Source of the DNA: Solanum dulcamara
Taxonomy: Eukaryota; Streptophyta; Magnoliopsida; Solanales; Solanaceae
Direction of reading: 5' to 3'
Length of the DNA: 64,000 bases
Assembly (NCBI RefSeq): GCF_947179165.1
Contig: NC_077239.1
Span: 19,197,134 to 19,261,133, forward strand
Position numbers and translations under genes: made by a program. The notes under the pieces are model-generated. The model saw only the letters and a program-made list of their open reading frames with translations. It was not told the DNA's origin and did not search any database. Each line of letters starts with the position of its first letter. The first letter of the stretch is position 1. This document shows, piece after piece, positions 13,721 through 26,631 of this stretch.

Positions 13721-14926
13721 ATCGTCTATCGTCCTAAAGTAGTCCCCATGAAGCTTTTGGAAAGAGGGGTATTCTTGGGTGTAAGCATAGTATTTCAGGT
13801 CGAACCTACCCAATCCAACTAAGAAGAACCAAACCTGATGGACACATCTTTTTTCTTTTGGGAGGGTACTCCAAGTAGTGGGTACCTCGTAATACCTCGA
13901 ACCACCTACTCGGGTCTTGTATAGATATGCAGGAAGGGGTGATCCTAGGTGTATATAAGGGTTGTGTTTATTTGCCATAAACGATTCCTCGTCAAGTAAG
14001 TTTGGGGGTATGGACACACTTGGGCAAATTTAGGTAACAACTACAAGGTAGAAATCGAAAGAAAACTGCACTTGACCAGGGATGTATGTAAACTCGTATG
14101 CTACCAATGGTAGGGATAATCGTCCAGGTGTTATTATGACAGAAAAAAGCTGCCCTGCCATAGCAGACGGGTTGCTTCCTCTATCGTTGCCGAGGAGCTC
14201 TTAGCAAGGAGACCTTAGGATAAGTTGCTAAAACAAATAGGATGGGAGGATCGACACATTTAAATAATTTTGAAGAAAGATTATCGACAACAGGTAGAGA
14301 GATTTTTTTTGCCTCGTCAAAACACAAAGATATACAGGCAGGGTAGAGCTCAATAGAGGCTTTGAGAATAGATGAGGGTCCTGTCCTAAATATTCAGATA
14401 AGAAAAGAGTTCCAAACCTTTATACTACATACAAGTGTTGCATACAAGTTCTGGCTAGGATGATTGAGAAAGATTCAATTAATTTGAACCGCTGACATCA
14501 CAATAGTAGTAGCATAAAGGCCATAAGTCGGGGGGCATAACATAAGGCTATTACTTTCACACCTCTCTCTCTCTAAGAGAATGATCCGCTAGGTAAGCAA
14601 CCCGACTGTGCCTTATATGTGTTTTATAGGCCGCACGTAATCTTTCTTCCCAACGAGCCCTTTTTTTTATTTGGAAGATGGGCATTACATTTGGTTCAAA
14701 AGGCATGGTTTTCAGTATGTCTCTAGATAGGGCCCCCACTAGTCCGGCTATCTACTGAGCAGTTCTTTCGAGCAGGAAAAAGGACAGACCTTACGGGCAA
14801 GCATCTCTCGCAACTTAAGCACAATTGTTCGACATCACCCTAGAAGCATAAGATTCATCTGTCCAGGCTGAAAATACATGCATAGATAGTGTTTTAATGC
14901 CAAAGACGATGATGAAAGCTTGGTAC
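13721..14926 (+). other. Probable remnant of nad4 intron 1
   Basis: This stretch lies between the LINE truncation point and the domain V hairpin of nad4 intron 1. Its length (about 1.2 kb) fits the body of that group II intron, usually well over 1 kb in angiosperms. I recognise no exon in it. A minus-strand open frame (to 14017) runs from the LINE into this DNA; it has no recognisable domain and is probably fortuitous. Assignment to intron 1 is inferred from position only. Confidence 0.45.
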
Positions 14927-14962
14927 AGAGCCATATACAGAGGAAGTCTCACGTATGTTTCT
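14927..14962 (+). other. Group II intron domain V hairpin (nad4 intron 1), degenerate
   Basis: The sequence agagccatatac..gtatgtttct keeps the layout of domain V: a GAGCC start, a stem, a short purine loop (AGGA) and a closing strand with GTATGTTTC where ACGTACGGTTC is usual. Its position about 80 bp before nad4 exon 2 is right for the 3' end of intron 1. Changes in the normally invariant lower stem suggest splicing would be impaired. Confidence 0.7.
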
Positions 14963-15042
14963 CTGAGAAGGGAGTGGCCACCTACAGGAGCTTCGACCAA
15001 GCACGACCAGTCAATTCTTCTTTGGGAAAACCCCTGACTCTA

Positions 15043-15559
15043 CCATTATTATAGGGGTATGGGGTTCGAGACAAAGATAGATCAAGGCAGTGTAATAGTT
15101 TTTCCTTTATAATTTACTTGGTTCTATTTTTATGCTATTAGCTATTCTGATGATTCTTTTCCAAACAGGAACAACCAGTTTACAAATATCATTTACCACA
15201 AAATTTAGTGAGCGGCGCCAAATCTTTCTATGGATTGCTTCTTTGGCCTCTTTTGCTGTTTAAAGTGGCTATGGTGCTATATCATATTTGGTTACCCAAA
15301 GCTCATGTAGAGGTACCTACGGCAGGAGCCATCATTTTGGCAGGAATTTCTTTAAAATTAGGAACCTACGGGTTTTAAAGATTTTCATTATCCATATTTC
15401 CCGAAGAGACACTTTGTTCCACTTCTTTCATTTATACTTTAAGCGTGATTGCTATAATATATACTTCCTCGACCACTTTAAGGTAATCGATGTTAAGAAG
15501 ATCATTGCTTACTCCTTAGTAGCTCATATGAATCTGGTGACTATTGGTATATTTAGTCG
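15043..15559 (+). pseudogene. nad4: nad4 exon 2 (NADH dehydrogenase subunit 4), decayed
   Basis: Subunit 4 is a membrane proton-pumping subunit of mitochondrial complex I. Conserved stretches appear in shifting frames: IIIGVWGSR at the start, [22 protein letters not shown] in altered form, [11 protein letters not shown], and IIAYS.VAHMNLVTIG at the end. About 517 bp separate the inferred ends, close to the usual exon 2 length. Several indels and internal stops (for example a stop soon after VWGSR) prevent translation. It is bounded upstream by intron 1 domain V and downstream by gtagcggcc, a mutated group II 5' splice site (usual form GTGCG). It is colinear with exons 3 and 4 downstream. Confidence 0.93.
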
Positions 15560-18500
15560 GGTAGCGGCCGTTAGGTCACCTAGTTTGAGTTATGGACATA
15601 TAAGGCCAAAACTCATAGAAGTGAGGGAGAAAGTATAGCATGTCGCAATAAAAGCTTAATTAGAGGTATCAGCAAAACACTGCCATCTATTCCAAATAAA
15701 AAAGCCTGTTAGCACCATGAGATGAGAGTGAAGGATGGACCTACGCGCTAGCAATAGTAGTACCGGCTCTACGAAGTCAAAATCAAATCTTTTTGTTGGC
15801 TTCCCTAATCCATTTGTGAATTATAATTCAAGGGAGTGAAGTGAGTATTTCTAGCTACTTTTTCTGCTTCTTATTACGAAGGCTATATTTTTATGGCGAA
15901 AATGAATAAAAAATGGGATGAGCATGCTATTTTCAAATTGATTGATAGATAGCCTAATCTGTTTTGATAGATCAAAAGAGATAAAGAGGGAATCTCTCAA
16001 GAATAAGGGGAAATCTCCTATTTCTATCTATTGATGAGACTACTATCTATTTCTTATCCATAAAAAAAAAATCGATATGTATCTGATGGAGACTACTATT
16101 TGTTAGGCCAGCTCAGTTCTATTATCCATTGGTCCAATACACTAGGCTTATCTTACGGAGGGAAAATCCAAAATATAGTTGTCTTGCTCGTCGAATCGAC
16201 TCATTCCCCTCTCTCCCAGTATCTTCCCACATAGAAAGAAAAAGCGCTGAGCCCTAGCCTGACCATTAGGTCCGCTAATATAAAGAAAGGAGTTGAACCT
16301 GAATTGGTGAATGTGTCTAGTCCAGCAGTAGTGTGTAGCTTAAATGAACATGAGCTGCTATACTGAATCCCCCACTGGCCAGCAGGGACTGAGTGGTAAG
16401 GCCATGATTCACAGGGGAACAAATCACTCATTCTTCCATTGGGGACAGGTGCACGAATGACACCTCCAAACATCACACATCCGCCACCTACCCCACCAAT
16501 ATGGTGTCACCAGTAAGATCAGTAAGCAAGTGTCGCGGCTTCTCCACTCTACTGCAATCTCATGAACTGAACTTCATTGCCTTCCCGCGCGTAAAGCAAA
16601 TAGTCACTGTGCCCTGGGTCTGTTTTGGGGTGGGGAGCAATGTGAGACCAGAAGAATGATTCATTTGGATCAATAAGTTTTTTCAGCCCCAAAACTTAGA
16701 ATCAATGGAATGTATATCTATCCATGAACATCTATTTTATCTGTATGTCTAGGGGATTTCTTTATACGTATAATGTTTTTTTATGGAATGATATGATCGG
16801 CTAGCTGTATACGTATATCAAGTACGCTCAATGTGAGATTTTCCTTGGATCAGATCTTTTAGGAAGCTTTTGGATCTCGCAAAAAGGGCTCTAAGCCTTC
16901 ACACAAGCAAGCACGAGAGAAGTGGAGCACAAAGCTACCACTTCCCCTGACCGACAAAAATATAATAGTTGAGACATACTTTCATTCAAAATAAAGAAGA
17001 AGGGTTTGGCAACAAGAAAACAGATTTCTATATAGTTGGAAGGGTTCCAAACCTTTACTACTTAAGTACCAAAGGCTGCTTTCGGTTGGCTTCATAATGG
17101 GGTTGTTCACTACAAGCTATCAGCATTGATTAGATTGAACATTGACTTTTTATATTGCCGTTCAATCCCTAAGGCGTGTTTCCGCTGAGAACAAAATAGT
17201 GTTCGTATCCAAAAGTGAAAAAAGCCCTAGCTTCTAAAGTTCATTGTTTTTCCCATGCCGGAGAAGGGTTTATACTTCTCGCCTTTGTTTGATATGTTTA
17301 TTTAGTACCAATACAAAAATGAAAACTACAACAAAGGAGAAGGACCAGTATAGAAGCTAAAAGTAGCTAGCCTATAGTAGTCGGCCTAACCAAAGCCTTA
17401 CGACAACATAAAATTAGACTTATGAATTGAATCTTAAATAGGGGGCTTAGCCCGCCTGCCTATCAATCAAAGAGTCTGAGAGTAAGCATAAGATCACCCA
17501 AAATGTTGAAGAACTTATCTTCATTAGCTTCGCGGAAGCCATACAACACATAGTTGGAAGTCAGAGGGCCCATACTACATTCCTAACCCTTCACTCTAAG
17601 GTATCGTAGAATTGAAAGCACCTTCAAAACCACCCCATTCATCCAAAAGATAAGGGAAGGGACCTATGTATTTGCATGACCCCTACAGATTTCACCCTAT
17701 CTATACCTAGAGCTACTCCCTTAGTGGTCCTACTACCACGCCACAGAATGAGAGCTTATGTGGAACCTTTTTTCTAGCATAATAGCAGTAGAATGTAACA
17801 AAATATTATGACCGCCTAACATAGGGGATGGAGGTACAGTAAACTCAGCCAAAATATAAGACTCAAAGGGCTCGGTGCGTACAATTCTATCCTATCTGAG
17901 TCTGAGTTTACCCTTTAATTTTGGAATGCCGTCCATAGCATCATAAGGAGGACCCTCTTTTCGAGGTACAAAAAGAGTATAGTACATAGGAGGTTGGTCT
18001 TTCTCAACATGGTGTATAGCACGAAAAACCTTTCGATACAAGATAGGGTTGTTCACATAAAAGAAAAAATAAATCCTTTATTATCTTCTTTCTCGAGGGG
18101 GAAAGGGAAAGAGGGTCTTATAGAGGGAGGGGGGAGGGAAAAGGCTTAGGCCTACCTATCCTGATAGGAACCAATAAAAGAAAGGGAGTTGTTGAGAGGT
18201 TCTATATTACCGAGATGAAGGACAACACTTTTGTACCTGATCATAGTATGTCATATCTTCTCATCCCCGCTGCACCGAAGAGTACCTATGCAGTATGTTC
18301 CAGTTCACTGATAAGAAAGATAGCTTTGGGGTGGCGGTGTACGATATGAAACTAAAGTATAACCAGGGGAGATACATACTAACTATTAGGAGGAAGCAGG
18401 AACCATTATGTAACAAATGGCGGAGGGTTACAGATCTCTTATACTACCATCAATCAACAGAGCAAAACGACCAAAAAAACAAGTTAAGTTAGAAAGCTGT

Positions 18501-18580
18501 ATGATAGGTGGTAACTATCTTGTACGGTTTGGGGGGGAATCGGCCTACTCCGATTAGTGGGGTGGAATCTTTGGCTCTAT
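15560..18580 (+). other. nad4 intron 2 (group II), decayed
   Basis: About 3.0 kb lie between exons 2 and 3, close to the usual size of this intron. The 5' end is a mutated GTGCG motif and the 3' end has a well kept domain V (18493-18530) followed by a domain VI-like stretch. No maturase reading frame is visible, as expected for this intron. Small open frames inside (16201-16476 minus, 18295-18492 plus) have no recognisable similarity. Confidence 0.8.
18493..18530 (+). other. Group II intron domain V hairpin (nad4 intron 2)
   Basis: Here the hairpin is nearly canonical: a left strand aaagctgtatgatag, a loop region gtgg/taa and a right strand ctatcttgtacggttt. AGCTGTATG pairs with TGTACGGTT, and GATAG with CTATC. 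It lies about 50 bp before exon 3, with a domain VI-like segment between. One or two substitutions from the GAGCCGTATG consensus are present. Confidence 0.85.
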
Positions 18581-18991
18581 CGAACATACAGGGAATTGGA
18601 AGTAGCATTCTACCCATGTCAATTCATGGATTGGCTTCTTTAGCCCTTTTTCTATGTGTTGATGTTCTATATGACCGCTATAAGACTCGACTTGTTAGAT
18701 ATTACATAGGTTTAGTGAGCACCATGTCGAATATCTCTATCATTTTCTTCTCTTCTACTTTGGCCAATATGCGTTCACCTGGTACTGGCAGCTTTATCAA
18801 GGAATTTCTCATCTTAGTAGGAGCTTTCCAAAGAAATAGCTTAGTAGCCACATTAGCAGCACCTAGGATGATTTTAGGAGTGGAATATTCTACTTGTCTA
18901 TATAATGGTGTGATTTCTGGGAATTTAAAACCCATTTCCTCTATAAATTCTCCGATCCAAATGGCAGAGAAGTATCTATTTTTAGAACTTT
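18581..18991 (+). pseudogene. nad4: nad4 exon 3, decayed
   Basis: The exon opens with the NIQGIG segment and keeps one frame for most of its length: SILPM, FLCV.VLYDR.KTRLVRYY, GEFLILVGAF in altered form, QRNSLVATLAA and SGNLKP are all readable. It then shifts frame shortly after SGNLKP. Substitutions hit conserved membrane-helix residues (for example the GLVSTMPN segment reads GLVSTMSN). The length of about 410 bp is near the usual exon size. Loss of frame and many non-conservative changes mark it as a pseudogene. Confidence 0.94.
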
Positions 18992-21030
18992 TCTTGTTGA
19001 AGGGGCACCGCATGTTAAACTACCAAAGAAACTAGGGTAAACCAATTTGATCATGACAATGCAGGTACTTGCGATGGGATGGATGCGACTTCCCTCTGTT
19101 AGTTTTGATGGCATAGCCCATTGCAAAATCCCCCCCTTTTTATCTATTTCTTTAGTCTTTAGGGAGCCAAAGGTTGACTTTACTAAACTAATATATAAGA
19201 CTCACACTAGGCACTTACCTTTTTTGGTTGTAGGGTTGGGGTGGCTTGCTGGGTGAGACTGCTAGAAAGGAAAAAAAGAGGCAACAATGCATGGTACTTC
19301 TCAACCTTGTCTCCGAGGTATATTTGAACTAGAGACTCATGAATTCTGCTTGGACTAGCCAATAACTCAAAGGCGTTTGGTCATTTTTTAAGCAAGAATC
19401 ACAACCTTACCTTATCTTCACCATGATATGGACTCAAGTTCTTATGGCAGATCACAAGGAGATTTATAATCAATATGATAATTGGAATGGAAACCAAAAG
19501 CACGTCTAGGGTCCTCGTGGTCCAAGATAAACAAACCATCAATAACAATAACGTATGCATAAGACATTTTGGTAGTACGTGTAAACCAGATGGCCGCGGC
19601 GATGGAATATTTTAAGGAGGACTTATAGTATCTCTCTATAACTAGCAAAAGAAAAAGACTCCTTAACATAATACGAATGGAGGCTAACCGTTGAGCCCAC
19701 TCTGGCCTCGTGGGGCGGCCCCCTATTGTTGCGAGCTGGAGATAACATAGCTTATGGCTATAGTAATGGAAAGGCCCTAGGAGACAAAAGTAAGGAGAAC
19801 GAGCGCTCCTCCTGCCAAGCGGGCGGCAGGAGTTGTGGGCAACTGATTGGTAAGACAACAACTCAGTGAACTGGGTGGGGCACTCATAGAAAGGAGGGCA
19901 CACTGAGCAAGTACAAAAAATTGGCCCTGCTTTGCTTTCTTAAAACTAAGGACCACTGCGGGAGGTAAAACCAAGGAAGAAGTGAGGGATCGTCCCCTAT
20001 TAATATTGGATCAAACAATATGGGGCCGTAGCACTGACCTCTTTTTTTTATTGACTCTACAATAGGGGAAAAGATCGTGCAATTCCCTACCGAGACAAAC
20101 TCTCAACAGATCCTCCACGCACTGGAATACCTCTTCTATACGTCTTTCTTATGGAGGGAATAGAACAATAGGGAAAGTCCCAGCCTAGGGCGAGCTTTAT
20201 TTATTGTATATAGAATGGGGAGTGAATTGAATTCCAATTCCGTTCTTTGGGGGATTTCGAGACCCTCTCGATATTTTTTGTAGTTAAGAAGGGGGAAGGA
20301 TTCTAAATCAATAAAAATTAATGAACCATCATTGATGGACGTTGCACATGACACAATCAATTCGACTAATGGTCCCGCACTAATAAAAGTTGCTTACTTT
20401 CCTAGTAGCAAAGGAACAGATCTGAAAGCCACTTGACCAGTTGGAGAGGGCAGGAATTTTTTCATAGTAATGGTGGGACGGTCTCATGAGATCTATGCCG
20501 GCCATCAGAATCAAACGAAGGTCAAAGGACCATTCAATTCATTAAGGGGAGTAGCGGTGCCCTTGCCCGATGCTATTTTCGGACCTATCAGCAGACTGGT
20601 GAGTTGTGCCTGAATTCAAACTGGACCAGACTCTTTTTTGTTTGAGCTACTCCTAGGCACACAGACCGAAGATCTCACTTGTCCTAGACAAGTACGTAGA
20701 GATCTTCATGGGACCATGGAGGGAGTCTCAATCGATCTTTTCTAGGATTCCTTATCACACCACACATGGAGATCTTTCCATTGATGCATCAGAGGTTTCT
20801 CCCTTTAACAAATTCTTAAAGGTTAGGTTACTACCTGCTTCTATAGAAGAGGTTAACTTTGTACCGCTCGGAGGTCATATATATCGAAATCTAGAGCGAT
20901 AAGAATGAAGGGGTTGGTGTGGCCACAACTACAACTACTGGCACTTTAAATGGCTTAGATTCTAAGGGCTCTACTGAAAGCCTTTTTTTAGGTCTTATAA
21001 TAGGGCGGTATAAGCCTCAAAAGCCTTTGT
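18992..21030 (+). other. nad4 intron 3, left part
   Basis: The group II intron starts at gggcaccgc after exon 3 and runs to the LTR-element insertion site. With the right part (27857-28458) it makes a 2.6-kb intron once the element and one copy of its TSD are set aside, a plausible size for nad4 intron 3. I see no gene. Open frames at 19442-19903 (minus) and 20708-20902 (plus) have no recognisable domain. Confidence 0.78.
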
Positions 21031-21035
21031 TACTT
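21031..21035. repeat. Target-site duplication TACTT, left copy
   Basis: These five bases immediately precede the TGTTAC terminus of the LTR element and are repeated exactly after its GTAACA terminus (27852-27856). Five bp is the usual length for retrotransposon integrases, so this marks insertion in place within nad4 intron 3. Confidence 0.88.
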
Positions 21036-24005
21036 TGTTACACCCCATACTCTGCAGCTCAGAATTTCTCTTAATCTTTTTAACAGTTACTATGTGAGCC
21101 GAATAATCTACAACGCTATTAAACAACTCCAAGGAAGGGAGAATATGATACCCTATAGTAGGGAAGGTTTGAAATAGGGTTATGAGAAGTCAGAAGAAGC
21201 TGGAGGACAAGTAAGAAGTCGTAGGACTCAACTTACCTATGTAATATACTAACTTAGAATCCCTACATACTTAAGCTACTTGAGTACACGTCAAGCTTAA
21301 GTAGCAAGGAGTGCATACGCTCTTGAAGTAAGACGGGATTATGAGCTCACGAAAGAGAAAAAAGGAAATGATGCGCCTACTCGAAGCAAGTAGGTGATGC
21401 ACCTACTTATATTAAAGTAGGTGATGCAGAAGCTTTGGGTGGACCCCACTGCCACATGGCAGCATGTGATTGGCCGAACAAGTTAAGATGGCACCCTAGG
21501 AGGATGCCATGTGTCACCCTAGGGGGCTGCCATATGGAAACTTCTAAAGAGATGTATATATATGTGTTAAGTGACTCTTAGTCACATTTTTCATCCAAAT
21601 CTCCAGCCAAAATAAAGGGAAAAAATGTGAAGAACACAAGAACACAAGGAATAAGGCAGCCACAATTTTGAGAAATTAACGGTAAGTTCTTTATTTTTTC
21701 TCCATGAATTAATTATATACGGTGTTCCTCAACCACATGGAGATTATATATGTATATTAAGATACCTATAGAACCATATATTCAGCTTTACACCTAGAAG
21801 AGGGTGAAAGAACAAGAGGAAAATGCTAGAGGGGCCAGGGGAGGAGCTACGGGTTTGGCGGCAGCCAAGGTAAGCCTCCGAGTTTCATTCCGTGAATTAA
21901 TTATTTTAGGTGTTCCAAGGTTATATAATAGTGTTTTATAACCAAAAATTCCAATTTGGGGCAGCAGAGAAGGGACATAAACAGCCCACTTAATTTCAGC
22001 ACGTTTGAAAAAGTTCCGAGTTGCAATTTGGCAGTTGTTGCCAATTTCGGGTAAGGTAAGGTTTCTCCTATTAATTTGGAGTTTATGGTATTTTTAAAAA
22101 GTGTATTATATGTTGTTTAAGTGTCTGGAAATGTGAAAACATCATAGAGATGTTTTACGTTCGAAATAAACTAAATTGGAGTCGCTATAGTTGAATTATC
22201 GTCGAAGTAAAGTGTTGTGCTTGTGGTATACTGCTGCAGGTGTGTGGTGGTTTGTTTCAGGGCATAAATGTGTTCTAAACTGGGTGTGGGTGCTTCTGGT
22301 TGAAGCCACACGATGCCTCATTTTGTATAATTAAAGGTTCTACAAAATAAAGGCTAGACACCCTATTTTGGTATCGTAGCTCCAAATGAGTCGTTTGGAG
22401 TTTATGTTGTATATTATTGATATAAAATTCTTAAACATATGTTGCATGTTGTTTTTTGTTGGCTGTAGGTATTAGGAGTAGAATTGGAAATTCAGATAGG
22501 GCACATTATAGGGGAGGTGTTGTCTGATTTTTGTAAACTCTTTAACTAGTTAAGAAACTAGTCGAGAAAGCAAGCGAAGGGTAGAGTTCTATGAATACTT
22601 ATGTGTACCCTAAGGTGGTGGAAAGCCAAGGGTTGTTAATAATCGTATTGATTTTATGTTAATTAGGTTTAATGGATGACGAGACGAACATGATAAAGAT
22701 CAACCCCTAAGAGGTATGTAAAGCTTCTATTTTTGGTATAGGTATGTAAAGCCTATCTTTTCTCTTTATTTTGGCATGTCTTAGATGTAAGCAGGATATG
22801 ATATGAACTTTGGGGGTAATTCCATTCCCAGGTTCTGAACATGACTTCAGGACCCTCACTCACTTTTGAATGTTTAACTTTAAAGTAGTAAGCTACTATC
22901 TTCGAGTCTTCGATAAGTTAAATAGTAACTGGAGGTATAGGCCTCTATCCTTAAGGGCTCCAAAAGGACAGACGTCTAGATCCTATAAGCTGTTTGGCAA
23001 CATTGTGATACATGTCTATGGTTCCTGATACTCCATACAGTCCTGTGTGACACCTAGTAGGTACTTCAATTACTTCCAAGTGACGGTTCACTTGATAACT
23101 TCATTGAGTCTCAGATAATGATTTAAATTGTGTTTGGTTTCTCACTACTCTACTCGTGCATACTGTAAAAATTCTTTCGTCGACCTTGGGGCTGAGAATA
23201 GTTATCGTGCATAATTCCACTGCATTGTTCATTGCACCCTCACTAGAGGGCCTGGTACGTATGTATATATATGATGATATGATGATGTGTTGTAATAAGG
23301 AGGTGATGTTACTACAGTTATGATTCACCGGATCCCTGATAGGGACGGCTATATTAAAAATGTGATCATGCATGATTTTAGTTTTCCAGGTACAGGTTTT
23401 TGATTTCATATTTTATCCCCTGCTTCTCTATTTCAGATGTGCCTCTAGTCATATTGTGTTATGTTTTACATACTCAATACATATGTCATACTGACCCCCC
23501 TTTCCTCGAGGGGAGGGGGCTGCGTTTCATGCCTGTAGGTACAGATACAGGTTTTGGGACTCCGTCAGCTTGGGATTCTATGCAGCTCAGCTAGAAGAGG
23601 CTCCATTGTATCGGAGCCTAGTTTTTGATACTGACCACTGATGTATAAAATTGTTTTATCTATTCAGGGGTACGAAGGGGGCCCTATCCCACCATATGTT
23701 ATCATAATATTTTAGAGGTCTGCAGACATATATATGTGGGTTGTGTATATCAGTTCAATTTAGCTGGGTCTACATGATGTATGGTATATGATTTTATGTT
23801 ATTGCAGCCTTGTCGGCTTGTATGCCCTTTCATGTTACGACACAAATGAAAAGGGTTATGGGTTTATGAAAAATATTATCGCCTAATGAGGCTCTATTAC
23901 ATGATATTGTTTTATTTATAGTTCAATTTGACCACAACTAATAGTTAGGTATATGGAGGGTCCACGTCAGAGTCCACTTATGGCCTATGTGGTTGGGTCA
24001 TAACA
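21036..24005 (+). repeat. 5' LTR (2970 bp)
   Basis: It begins TGTTAC and ends GTAACA-like (tcataaca), giving short inverted termini. A TATA-type motif, gatgtatatatatgtg (about 21552-21567), follows a GC-richer segment and could be the promoter. The last 1.29 kb (from 22719) is repeated at about 90% or better identity as the 3' LTR. A segment of about 60 bp near 23185-23250 is absent from the 3' copy. A perfect hairpin, arms AAGTAGGTG/CACCTACTT, lies at 21388-21408. Confidence 0.88.
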
Positions 24006-24009
24006 GAAG

Positions 24010-24021
24010 TGGTATCAGAGC
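24010..24021 (+). promoter_or_regulatory. Primer binding site for initiator tRNA-Met
   Basis: The sequence tggtatcagagc, four bases after the end of the 5' LTR, is the classical complement of the 3' end of plant initiator tRNA-Met used to prime minus-strand synthesis in many copia and gypsy elements. It fixes the LTR end at 24005 and the element's orientation. Confidence 0.93.
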
Positions 24022-26631
24022 AGTTCGTCCTTGGATTGTCTGTAGACCGTGTCTAGTAGAATCTTGTGTATCGATGTGTTGCGCGCCACACCTATAAACA
24101 GGAGGCTACTGGACATTTAGGATGTTACCTTTCTTTTACATCTGAGATCGTGCTATAGATCCGAGTCATAGGACAATCCTTATACTAACCTTAGATCTTA
24201 ATAGAAGGACGACAAAAACCGAAGGAAGTAATTGACGACATGGGACGTTACGAAGCATGCTGGTAAGTAAAGTAAAGGCCCGAAAGAGATCTATTTTGTG
24301 AGGTAGTGACATGTGATTGAAATGTAAAGATGAAACCTGAAAGGAAAGCAGATAGAAAATGCAATAGATGTAGTTTGAAGTTGGACATACGAGGTAAGTC
24401 CAGTATTTTTATATTATTATTGACATTGAAGCCCTGTGTGGCTGTAATATCAGATGATATTGAAAGCCCTGTACGGCTGTGATATAATATGAATATATAT
24501 ATATGTTGTCCCTATGAGGCACTGTTGGTATTTTCTGCGTACAAGTTGTGGGATAGTAAGAAGTATAGAGGAAACTCTGCTGAAATTTTCCCATAACAAG
24601 AAAAAGGGAATACAACATAGCTTTATAACATGTCTTGAAAATTGATACTGAGTACCAATATTATGCCAAATTAAAGCTGTAAGAGGTACTCTTCATGTCG
24701 TCAATAAGGGATACCCTTTTTACTCGGGGAAGTTTATTGTGGAGAAACAAAAGTCTGTCTAAGCAGTACAGTTTAGACCACAGTATCTCCAGCCGTAACT
24801 ATGCTGTAGAAAAAAAGGAGAAGCTCAGGTTGAAAGGTAAGATGTCCAGTAATTGAGCTTCCTTCATTTTGAAAGTACCAAGCCCCCGACTCCTAATTGT
24901 AAATTAGATGAGTTGTTCAACTAGAGGATAAACTCAGAATGAGATCAGGTAGGTCAAGTATTAAAAAAAGTACTCTGATGTTTCAGAGATTCTGGTTTCT
25001 TCCAACAATGGTTGGAAAATGGTTTACGATAATAGTTTATAGTCCTCCACCGACTAATTGGGGAAAAAGCTTCAAACAGAAGCACCACAAAGAGATATTA
25101 GGAATTCAATATGAGTACGAACAAAAAGGGGGATATATAAGTATGAATTGAATGGGGTGATACAATTATACAAGGATAAAGTAGGACAATGAGTAAGGCA
25201 CACTTAGTATACGTTGACTAAGTTAAAAGCCTGCGTTGAGTACGCAGTAAAAGCATGGAGCTTAATATAAAAAGAAATGATGCGTGTACACAACGTCACC
25301 CCAAAAATAGTGGAACCCTTAAGGGTCGAGGATGGCAAACTTAAGGAATAATTTGTGTAACCTACATTCTCCCCAAGGAATAAAAGGCGCAGCTTCTATT
25401 CATCTCAAGAAACAAAGGATATAGGTTGGGAAAGCCACTGCTCCAAGAGAACATGGGACAATGAATGCCGGAATAGAAATGTGGCCTAGTTAAAAGAAAA
25501 TTTAGAATGGCTACAAGTGTATATTAACTTTTTATAAAGACAAGTAGAATGTGGCCTCAGACGAGTTGTTCCATGGGTCCCATTACTCAAGTATAGATGA
25601 ATAGAGGAGATGTCGCACTAGGTATGGAAAGGTTCTAGTCTCTTTGTGATTTAGCCAAGGTTCCGTACCTAGATAATCAGGTTGGCAAAAAAAAATAATG
25701 CAGAAAGACGGGGACATGATACAGTACCAAGTACATTGGGGAAGGAGACTGGATGAAATTGAGACTGGACATAGAGCAAGGTATAAGCGGATAGAGGTAT
25801 AAGTATCCTCTAAAGGGGGGGTAGTAAGTTAGAAAACTGGAAAGGGTAAGATAAAGGCAATTGATATGGCGACATGTTCGAGATGGATGCTTAAACTTCA
25901 ATAAGATCTTTTGTTGAACCAAGTTTGAAGGATCTAGAAGTCGTCAATAATTAGATAGAAGTTAGAATGCTATGCAAGATAGTGTTAAGAAGTTTCCAGC
26001 AAGACCTAGAATAACATAACTCTTGAAGGTGGGTACATATAAAATCAAAAAAATATAGCAATGAAAGGATATCGAATAACTCAAGGGATACTACAAAAGA
26101 TAATGATAGCATACTAGACCAAAAACCAAAATATTAGCTATAGAGTTGGTCGCAAATGATATTATAATAGATGTATAACCAAGGACAAAAGAATAAAAAG
26201 CCTCCTATAGTAGGAAATGAGAAGAACACAGAGTGAATAGGGGAAAGGAAAGAAGTGCAACAAGTTGAGACCTAGCGAGACGATACTACGGTATTTCTTA
26301 TGTTAAGTTGAGCACCTTCTCACAGTTTCGTAAAGGTAAAGGAAGACATGAGATAACAACAATAAAGTGTTACCAGCTAGGGTAAGGAAAGTGTAAAATA
26401 GTTTAAGTAAGATGGGCAGAACTAGCTGGTTACTACAGGATGGCGAGCTCATATGCCAAACTTCGTCGGGACTATACAAACTAAGGATAGACAAAACTTA
26501 AAGTGGCTCTAAAGTCACTATATGAACAAACTTTAGCGCTAATCAGTAGCCAACCCCAATGAATGGGTGCGTACAAAAAGAGGGGAATACAATAGGAGGA
26601 TTTAAACCAAAATGACCAAAAAGGGAAATGG
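24022..26631 (+). other. Internal region of the LTR element, no coding sequence recognised
   Basis: About 2.6 kb between the PBS and the start of 3' LTR similarity. All frames are short and I see no gag zinc knuckle, RT or integrase motif. A purine-rich stretch (aaaaagggaaatgg, about 26618-26631) directly precedes the 3' LTR match. Because the 3' LTR lacks its first ~1.7 kb, the right junction is probably an internal deletion endpoint rather than a true polypurine tract. Confidence 0.7.

Noticed and set aside
13721..14017. Minus-strand frame upstream of LINE copy A that reads into its RT
   Set aside because: The upstream part has no similarity to LINE copy B or to any family I know. It is a chance fusion of flanking DNA with the truncated LINE.
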